This document shows, piece after piece, positions 1-4,986 of a stretch of 9,531 nt of DNA (position 1 is its first letter; each line of letters opens with the position of its first letter). Made by a program: the position numbers and the translations under genes. The stretch is from Deltaproteobacteria bacterium. Lineage in GTDB: Bacteria > Desulfobacterota > Binatia > UBA9968. Below the pieces are notes generated by a model. That model ran no database searches. It was not told where the DNA came from and worked only from the letters and a program-made list of their open reading frames with translations. The stretch covers positions 12,679-22,209 of the forward strand of contig VBKX01000021.1 of NCBI GenBank assembly GCA_005879435.1, in the 5' to 3' direction.

Positions 1-289
1 GACCTAAACAGAGGACCGCCATGCCGTTCTCGGGCATGAACCGCAAGCCCATGCCTTGGCGGCGAAACATGACGGCGCTAATTTGGTTCTTGTCGTCTTT
101 CAGCGTGAAATAGTAGTGACCAGACGGCGGCACGCGAAAGTTGGAGATCTCGCCCTGCACCCAGATAGCGTCTAACTGGGACTCCAGAGTTCCTTTGATG
201 AGCTCGTTCAGTTCACTGACAGTCAAGAACTTGCGGGCGGGTACAGTGAACAGAGGTAAATCGTATTCTCGGTTAACGTCTCTGACCAT
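1..289 (-). CDS. xseA: Exodeoxyribonuclease VII large subunit, N-terminal part (runs off window)
   Basis: XseA is the catalytic large subunit of exonuclease VII, which degrades single-stranded DNA in both directions in the cytoplasm together with several copies of the small subunit XseB. Only the first 96 codons lie in the window. The protein starts MVRDVNREYDLPLF and continues with the family's opening 'LTVSELNELIKGTLES'. The N-terminal OB-fold follows, recognisable by 'IWVQGEISNFR', 'SGHYYFTLKD' and 'ISAVMFR' at about residues 43-75. The ATG at 289 is constrained by an in-frame TAG six codons upstream in the minus-strand reading (around 302-304). No strong Shine-Dalgarno is visible. The gene begins only about 20 nt after the intrinsic terminator that closes the ctpA transcript. 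The catalytic and coiled-coil regions lie outside the window, so intactness cannot be judged. Confidence 0.93.
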   Translation of the reverse strand, partial: MVRDVNREYDLPLFTVPARKFLTVSELNELIKGTLESQLDAIWVQGEISNFRVPPSGHYYFTLKDDKNQISAVMFRRQGMGLRFMPENGMAVLCLG

Positions 290-308
290 TCTGGAATAGC
301 TCTAGCAC

Positions 309-342
309 AAAAAAATTAGCCCTCCGAGGGGAGGGCTAATTT
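309..342 (-). terminator. Intrinsic terminator downstream of ctpA
   Basis: A perfect 13-bp stem (313-325 pairing with 330-342) closes a 4-nt loop (326-329). Read on the minus strand it is followed by a run of seven T (complement of the A run 309-315, three of which lie in the stem). The T tract is on the minus-strand exit side only, so it terminates leftward transcription from the ftsE-ftsX-envC-ctpA unit. Read rightward there are only three T, so a bidirectional role is unlikely. Confidence 0.9.
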
Positions 343-381
343 CTAGTGTCTATGTTGATGGGGGAAAAATTTGCGCAACGG

Positions 382-1305
382 CTACGCCGCCTTTTTTTGC
401 ACGATTTGCTTAAACACATCCCAGCTTTTTAGCAGATCCAGTGCTCGTTTTAGCTGCGTATCGTTATCGATAGTCTCATCGCCCGTAGGCCCGGAAGATG
501 GGATTTGCTTTTCCTTCTCTTTGTCTTTCTCCACGGGCTCCGTCGGAGAATTAGGCGAGGACGGCTGGGGGTTCAGTAAATGACCCGGTAAATTCTCCTC
601 GCGCAAACCGGGGCGCTTGGGGGCCTCCGCTTTGCCGTCCTGAGGTGATGCGTTGTCGACATTGATATCTGGCACGATCCCCGTCGCCTGAATCGAGCGG
701 CCGTTCGGTGTAAAATAGCGCGCCGTGGTCAAGCGCAGCGCCGAATTGTCGTCCAGCGGGAGGATTGTTTGCACCGATCCCTTGCCGAAGGTCTTCGTCC
801 CCAATACCACCGCCCGTTTATGATCCTGCAAAGCGCCCGCGACGATCTCCGACGCGCTCGCGCTGCCGCCGTTAACCAACACGACCACAGGGAAGTCCGT
901 CCAGGTTCCGTCTTTCTGTGCGAAATATTTTTGTTTCTGCGCTTCGATCCGTCCTTCCGTGTAGACGATCAGACCCGATTCCAAAAACATATCCGAGACT
1001 CGCACCGCTTGAGTCAACAAACCGCCCGGATTATTGCGCAGATCGAGCACCAGGCCTTTCAGTCCGCCTTTTTCAGCCGACATTTTCTCCAACGCCCGCT
1101 GCATGTCGCGGTCGCTGCGCTCCTGGAACTGCGCCAAACGAATATAACCGTAGCCAGGCTCGAGCGTACGGCTACGCACGCTTTGCACACGGATAACGTC
1201 GCGCACGAGCGTGAAGTCCATTAGGTCGGCGACTCCTTCGCGTTTGATCGTGAGATTGATCTTTGTGCCTTTGAGTCCGCGCATCTTTTTGACGGCGTCA
1301 ACCAG
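382..1305 (-). pseudogene. ctpA: C-terminal processing protease (S41), 3' fragment: catalytic domain, frame-shifted from its N-terminus
   Basis: This is the catalytic part of a periplasmic carboxyl-terminal processing protease. An ATG at 1284 gives 300 aa, but the homologous frame already reads LVDAVKKM upstream of it (from about 1305), so 1284 is an internal methionine. Visible family motifs, numbered from that Met, are LDLRNNPGG (80-88), GGSASASEIVAGAL (139-152) with the expected nucleophile Ser143, and GTKTFGKGSVQT (162-173) with the general base Lys168 and Gln172. 'TTARYFTPNGRSIQATGI' (186-203) is also typical. The C-terminus has a Pro/Glu/Lys-rich linker (about 220-270) and a short helix. 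The protease core looks intact, but without the 5' part it lacks a membrane anchor and a whole PDZ domain. If translated alone it would stay in the cytoplasm. It is the last gene before the terminator at 309-342. The lesion could be real or a sequence error. Confidence 0.85.
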
Positions 1306-1691
1306 GCTTTGGCCGCCGGAGTGTCTTCGATGGGCGAGACGACCGTCAGGATGCCGCCTTTTACGGTAATTTCGATGCCCAGTCCGCCGAAACGCCCCTG
1401 CGTGTCGCTCTGCAGTTCCTTATAAAGCTCCGGCGTAAGATACGCGCTGTGCGGATCGAGGGAATTCAACATGCCATTGATCGCGCCGCTGACCAAGCTC
1501 TTGGTTTCGACGTCTTCGACATAATTCTTCTTGACGATCGAAAGTATATTGCTAAACGCTTCCAAGCTCTCGTAGTCCTGCCGTCCGACGGCAGAAACGT
1601 TGGGCACCCAGTGGGCAGAGAGAAAAAAACCCAAAGCTAGCCCGACGAACAAAAGCAAAAGGGGTGTTCCATGTTTACGAACTATTCGCAT
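1221..1691 (-). pseudogene. ctpA: C-terminal processing protease (S41), 5' fragment: signal anchor and first half of PDZ domain
   Basis: This is the N-terminal half of the same S41 protease. It opens with a basic stretch and a hydrophobic segment (about residues 9-28) that should be an uncleaved anchor or signal peptide. Next come the conserved S41 N-terminal region (residues about 40-95, with SIVKKNYVEDV and MLNSLDPHSAYL) and the start of a PDZ domain (FGGLGIEITV to SPIEDTPAAKA, residues 101-129). After Ala129 (codon at 1305-1307) the reading leaves the family pattern and runs 27 unrelated residues to a stop. Homologues continue with about 20 residues of the type 'GIKAGD.I..I.G' before SLVDAV. 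Those residues are absent, and SLVDAV is found in another frame. The start is well supported: ATG at 1691 with AGGAGAG (1697-1703) five nt upstream. A 71-nt gap separates it from envC. Confidence 0.85.
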
Positions 1692-1696
1692 CGCGG

Positions 1697-1703
1697 CTCT
1701 CCT
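1697..1703 (-). promoter_or_regulatory. Ribosome binding site of ctpA
   Basis: The minus strand reads AGGAGAG here, five nt before the ATG at 1691. It is a good Shine-Dalgarno and fixes the start of the protease gene. Confidence 0.75.
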
Positions 1704-1718
1704 AAAACTTGAAAACTA

Positions 1719-1748
1719 CTTATAGAACAAGTTTGAAGTGTATCCCAA
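1719..1748 (-). promoter_or_regulatory. Possible sigma70-type promoter for ctpA
   Basis: On the minus strand TTGGGA (1743-1748, 4/6 match to the -35 box), an 18-nt spacer and TATAAG (1719-1724, 5/6 match to the -10 box) lie in the short envC-ctpA gap. Transcription would begin near 1712, about 20 nt before ctpA. This would let ctpA be expressed apart from ftsEX-envC. The call rests on consensus matching only. Confidence 0.4.
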
Positions 1749-1762
1749 GATAAATAAAAATG

Positions 1763-2935
1763 CTATTGCTTCTTAAACCATGGTACGGGGTCTACCGAGC
1801 GGCCGTCTTTACGCATTTCAAAATAAAGTTTTGCGCCCGCCAAGGAATCACTGTCGCCGGCCCGTCCGAGGACCTCTCCGCGCCTAACTTCATCACCGGT
1901 TTTCTTAAGAATTTCTGAAAGATGGCCGTATATTGTATAGTAACGCTCCCCATGGTCGACGATCACCATTTTACCGTAGCCGGAAAAACGATCGGCGTAA
2001 ACGACCGTACCTTTTTCCACCGCTTTAATCTCTTCGCCGATGGGAGCGTCGATGTCAATGCCCTTGCGGACGACCTCGGCGGCAAATTCAGGATGTTGAT
2101 ACTTGCCGAAGGGTGCGGTCACCCGCCCTTGGGTCGGCCAATCGAGCTTTCCGCGCAGCGCATCAAGACCCGCGCCCGGCGAACGAGGCGAGGGCGCCTC
2201 GCGTGGTTTAATCATCGCCCGCCGTGAGATCTCGTCCATCATTTTCTCAAGCCGTTGCGCCGCCGCCTCCATCTCCTTCAAAACCCTTAGACGGGTGGCT
2301 TTTTCCTGGCGCAGACTCGCCAACAGGATTTTCTTTTTCTCCGCCTCGCGCCGGACGCCTTCCTTGGCGATGTTGAGCGCTTGTTTTTGCTCGTTGAGCT
2401 CTTCTTTCTTGCGCGCCAGCTCGTCGCGCAGGATTTTCTGATGCTCACTTTCCTCTTGGAGCTTGGCCAAAAGCGTCTGGTCAAACGCCACGGCCGTCGC
2501 TAGATATTTTCGCCGCTGGAGAAATTGGCTCAACGACACGTCGCCATTGAGAACCATCAGTGAACTGCCGCCTTTCTGCCAACGGTAAAGCGCCACGGCG
2601 CGTTTGGCGAGAATGGGCTGGCGCGCGGCAATGGATCGAGTCAACGATTGCGCTTCCGCTTCCTTAAGCGCCAATTCGCTTGCCACACGCGACAATCGAG
2701 CATTGGCGAGCTTGAGCTCTTTAGTGCGCTTGTCCAGCTCGCTTTGAATTTTGCCTAAAGATTCCAGCACCGAGCCTTCTTTGATTTGTAGTTGAGAAAG
2801 ACCTTTTTTTTCGCTTTCAATCTTTTTCCTGATGCCTTCAAGGTCGCGGCTAGGGGCGGCAGGCCACGCGAGCAACGGTGCCGTGAGCAACGTCGCGAAA
2901 AGCGAAGTCAGTGTTTTACGGTTGAAGCGTGCCAC
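1763..2935 (-). CDS. envC: EnvC-like murein hydrolase activator (coiled coil plus degenerate LytM/M23 domain)
   Basis: EnvC-type proteins are exported activators of peptidoglycan amidases and are controlled by FtsEX at the septum. The 390-residue product has a signal peptide (basic MARFNRK, then a hydrophobic segment to about 27). Two long coiled-coil stretches (about 30-115 and 150-238) follow, then a Pro-rich hinge (243-255) and a C-terminal LytM fold (about 262-390). In active M23 enzymes the zinc ligands are H-x3-D and HxH. Here the first His is Arg290 (RKGID, with Asp294 kept) and the HxH site reads K-L-Y (369-371). His338 in YGHLS is kept. The domain should therefore bind partners rather than cut peptidoglycan. 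The start is GTG at 2935, supported by GGAGG at 2947-2951 (11-nt spacing) inside ftsX. The gene overlaps the ftsX 3' end by 28 nt, suggesting translational coupling. Confidence 0.9.
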   Translation of the reverse strand: MARFNRKTLTSLFATLLTAPLLAWPAAPSRDLEGIRKKIESEKKGLSQLQIKEGSVLESLGKIQSELDKRTKELKLANARLSRVASELALKEAEAQSLTRSIAARQPILAKRAVALYRWQKGGSSLMVLNGDVSLSQFLQRRKYLATAVAFDQTLLAKLQEESEHQKILRDELARKKEELNEQKQALNIAKEGVRREAEKKKILLASLRQEKATRLRVLKEMEAAAQRLEKMMDEISRRAMIKPREAPSPRSPGAGLDALRGKLDWPTQGRVTAPFGKYQHPEFAAEVVRKGIDIDAPIGEEIKAVEKGTVVYADRFSGYGKMVIVDHGERYYTIYGHLSEILKKTGDEVRRGEVLGRAGDSDSLAGAKLYFEMRKDGRSVDPVPWFKKQ

Positions 2936-3831
2936 GTCTTAACGAACCTCCGCAGCGAAACGAGACTCCCCGCGGCGCCCAAAAGCCAGCCGATCGCAAC
3001 CAGCAAAGCCATGCGCTGTAGATCCAAAAATTGCACCTGGCCGAGGGGCTCCAAAAAGCCACCCATCGAGGGAGTTTGTTCGCGCAACAGCAAATAGCCT
3101 GCCCAAAGCGCTGCCAGCGAAATCGTAGCGCCGGCCAATCCTTGAATCATGCCTTCGAGCACGAACGGCGCCTGGATTAGCGTTTCCGACGCGCCGACGA
3201 GCTGCATGACCTCGACTTCGTCTTTACGGGCAAAGAGCGCCAGCTTGACCGTGCTGCCAACAATGAAAAACGTCGCTATGAATAGTATCCCGCCGACAAT
3301 CCATTTGCCCCACTCGACGGCAAGCACCGCCAAACCCAACCGCTCGACCCACTGTTGCGGATACTCAACACTGGCGATCTCCTTCTCGGTTTTTAGACGC
3401 TCGGCGAACTGCTCGACCACAGGACTGTCTCGATTGCTCGGCTTCAGCGTGATTTCGAGCGACGCGGGTAACACAGCGCGCGGCAAACCGTCCAATAAGC
3501 CGGACTGAGTTCCCAATGCGGTTTGAAAATCGTGCCAAGCTTGCTCCTGATTGATGTACCTGACCTGCGCAACTTCGGGCAACCCCTCGATACGCTTGAG
3601 CAGCGCTTGGACATCGCCTGCGCTGATCTTGCTATTTAAATAGGCCGTGATTTGAATTTCGTCGCCCCAAATCTTGAGAAGGCGTTCCAAATTGACCTGC
3701 AAAAGCATGAACGCGCCGAACACGAAAAGCGTCATGGCCATGGTGCCCGACGTCAGCACGTGAGTCCAAAACAAATGGCGCAGACTACTGCGAACTTGCC
3801 GCAGGACGACGCCGATCAGCGACAATTTCAC
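2908..3831 (-). CDS. ftsX: Cell division protein FtsX (ABC-transporter-like membrane subunit)
   Basis: FtsX is the inner-membrane partner of the ATPase FtsE. The complex relays ATP hydrolysis to periplasmic peptidoglycan hydrolase activators. Four membrane segments are visible, at about residues 24-47, 178-203, 223-250 and 272-297 (numbered from the TTG at 3834). A periplasmic loop of about 125 residues lies between the first and second. The cytoplasmic motif RKDEVEVMQLVGAS (203-216) is characteristic of the family. The product is about 307 aa, a normal length. I choose GTG at 3831 because it overlaps the ftsE TGA as GTGA, with GGGAA about 9 nt upstream; the TTG one codon earlier (3834) is the alternative. 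The 3' end overlaps the envC-like gene. Confidence 0.95.
   Translation of the reverse strand: MKLSLIGVVLRQVRSSLRHLFWTHVLTSGTMAMTLFVFGAFMLLQVNLERLLKIWGDEIQITAYLNSKISAGDVQALLKRIEGLPEVAQVRYINQEQAWHDFQTALGTQSGLLDGLPRAVLPASLEITLKPSNRDSPVVEQFAERLKTEKEIASVEYPQQWVERLGLAVLAVEWGKWIVGGILFIATFFIVGSTVKLALFARKDEVEVMQLVGASETLIQAPFVLEGMIQGLAGATISLAALWAGYLLLREQTPSMGGFLEPLGQVQFLDLQRMALLVAIGWLLGAAGSLVSLRRFVKTWHASTVKH
2947..2951 (-). promoter_or_regulatory. Ribosome binding site of envC inside ftsX
   Basis: The minus strand reads GGAGG, 11 nt before the GTG at 2935. It decides for a GTG start that lies within the last codons of ftsX. Confidence 0.65.
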
Positions 3832-4517
3832 CAACTGTATTCCCGCTTGGTGGTAACGGACTGATCGTCCGTGAGAACTCCGCGCTGCAAATAGAGCGCT
3901 CGGGTGCCGTAGCGCTTCACCATGGCGCGATCATGGGTAGCGACAACGATCGCCGCGCCTCGATCACGAATCTTCAAAAACAATCGCATGATTTCATCCG
4001 CCATTTCGTCGTCGATATTTCCCGTCGGCTCATCGGCCAGAACCAACATCGGCTCGTTGATCAATGCCCGGGCGATGGCGACGCGCTGCTGTTCGCCACC
4101 GGAGAGCGTGAAAGGCTTGGCCTCGTAGCGTTCTTTCAGCCCGAGCTCGCGCAAGAGCTGATACGCCTTGGTACGGCTCTCGCGCTTCGACTTACCGACT
4201 ACCTGGGCGGCAAGAGCGACGTTGTCGAGCACGGTTAGACCGGGCAATAGCCTGAACTCTTGAAATACCAGGCCGATTTTTCTTCTCAATTGAGCAACCC
4301 CGCGGCTACCCAAGCGCGTCACATTGCGGCCGTCGATCAAAATCTGCCCTTCCGTCGGGTCCTCTTGGCGAAACAGCAGTTTCAGCAAGGTCGATTTGCC
4401 CGCGCCGCTGGCGCCGCAAACGAAAACGATCTCACCTTTGGCGATCTCTAGGTTAATGTCAGTGAGCGCCCTGTAGTTCGGCGGATAGGTTTTCGAGACG
4501 TGATAAAGCTCAATCAT
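3828..4517 (-). CDS. ftsE: Cell division ATP-binding protein FtsE
   Basis: FtsE is the cytoplasmic ABC ATPase of the FtsEX divisome complex. From ATG 4517 the product is 229 aa. Visible motifs are Walker A GASGAGKST (35-43), Q-loop VFQEFRLLPG (84-93, Gln86), signature LSGGEQQRVAIARAL (138-152), Walker B LVLADEPTGN (158-167) and the switch His in VVATHD (191-196). 'RRKIGLVFQEFRLLP' is typical of FtsE rather than of general export ATPases. An upstream GTG at 4547 in the same frame would add 10 residues. I prefer 4517 because family members begin MIE(L/F)..VSK.Y. Neither start has a clear Shine-Dalgarno. This is the first gene of the leftward operon, and its stop overlaps the ftsX start. Confidence 0.95.
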   Translation of the reverse strand: MIELYHVSKTYPPNYRALTDINLEIAKGEIVFVCGASGAGKSTLLKLLFRQEDPTEGQILIDGRNVTRLGSRGVAQLRRKIGLVFQEFRLLPGLTVLDNVALAAQVVGKSKRESRTKAYQLLRELGLKERYEAKPFTLSGGEQQRVAIARALINEPMLVLADEPTGNIDDEMADEIMRLFLKIRDRGAAIVVATHDRAMVKRYGTRALYLQRGVLTDDQSVTTKREYSW

Positions 4518-4566
4518 CGAAACTGCAAATTCTGCAGCGAGAATCACTATTTAAGGATAACTTAGC

Positions 4567-4595
4567 TTGACATGCAGAGGGGCGGTTGTTACAGT
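4567..4595 (+). promoter_or_regulatory. Sigma70-type promoter for the radical SAM gene
   Basis: TTGACA (4567-4572, perfect -35 box), a 17-nt spacer and TACAGT (4590-4595, 4/6 match to the -10 box) point rightward. The predicted transcript starts near 4602 and leaves a leader of about 70 nt before the ATG at 4675. No obvious operator palindrome flanks it. Confidence 0.65.
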
Positions 4596-4622
4596 TGCCG
4601 AAACCTCGATTTTCCTTGGCTA

Positions 4623-4651
4623 TCTATAAAAGATGGTGCGCTAACATACAA
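4623..4651 (-). promoter_or_regulatory. Weak candidate promoter for the ftsEX-envC operon
   Basis: On the minus strand TTGTAT (4646-4651), a 17-nt spacer and TATAGA (4623-4628) form a mediocre sigma70-like pair pointing toward ftsE, with a leader of about 100 nt. It is the best leftward pair I see in the 157-nt divergent region, but the matches are weak. It would be transcribed across the rightward promoter at 4567-4595. Confidence 0.25.
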
Positions 4652-4657
4652 GCACTC

Positions 4658-4663
4658 GGGAGG
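4658..4663 (+). promoter_or_regulatory. Ribosome binding site of the radical SAM gene
   Basis: GGGAGG lies 11 nt before the ATG at 4675. It supports that start over the ATG at 4908, which lies inside the homologous region. Confidence 0.6.
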
Positions 4664-4674
4664 CGACGGGACCG

Positions 4675-4986
4675 ATGCTAGAGCAAATCAAAAAATTTCA
4701 CATCGTTCTAATCAAGCCGTCGAAGTACGACGACGACGGCTACGTGATCCGTTTTTGGAAAGGCGTGTTACCGAGCAATACTTTAAACGTGTTGCACGGA
4801 CTCACTGAAGACATCAAGACTCGCGGTGTCTTTGAAGATCTACCCATCGAAGTCACGACTTTCGACGAGACTGCGGAAAAAGTGCCCATGTCGCGCTGCT
4901 CGTCTGTATGGTTGGCGTACAGACAAACCAGTTCCCCCGCGCCCTGGACATGGCGAGAGTTTTCCGCCGGGACAACATCCAGATAA
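4675..4986 (+). pseudogene. Cobalamin-binding-type radical SAM protein, 5' fragment
   Basis: This is the N-terminal part of the gene that continues in another frame at about 4893-6872. Residues 1-74 look like genuine protein: a beta strand 'FHIVLIKPSKYDDDGY', then 'FWKGVLPSNTLNVLHGL' and 'EVTTFDET'. That is the opening of a Rossmann-like B12-binding domain as found at the N-terminus of class B radical SAM proteins. After about Arg74 (4894-4896) the reading becomes unrelated and stops at 4986. The next expected strand, LLVCMVGVQTNQFP, appears in a different frame from about 4893. Related proteins normally have a helix between these two parts, so roughly 15-25 residues seem to be missing as well as the frame. 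The ATG at 4675 has a Shine-Dalgarno at 4658-4663 and a good promoter upstream. Confidence 0.75.

Noticed and set aside
769..1224. A 151-codon rightward open frame opposite ctpA
   Set aside because: It is antisense to clearly conserved protease sequence, has no recognisable domain, and its composition follows from the codon pattern of the minus-strand gene.
1295..1315. Programmed ribosomal frameshifting to explain the split ctpA
   Set aside because: There is no slippery heptamer at the junction, and conserved residues are missing, not just out of frame; a shift in translation would not restore them.
4518..4674. A cobalamin or other riboswitch ahead of the B12-type radical SAM gene
   Set aside because: The leader is only about 70 nt from the predicted start and shows none of the conserved cobalamin-riboswitch boxes that I can recognise.
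4572..4808. A 78-codon frame starting before the radical SAM gene
   Set aside because: It overlaps the promoter -35 box and the conserved start of the radical SAM reading, and shows no Shine-Dalgarno or known motif.
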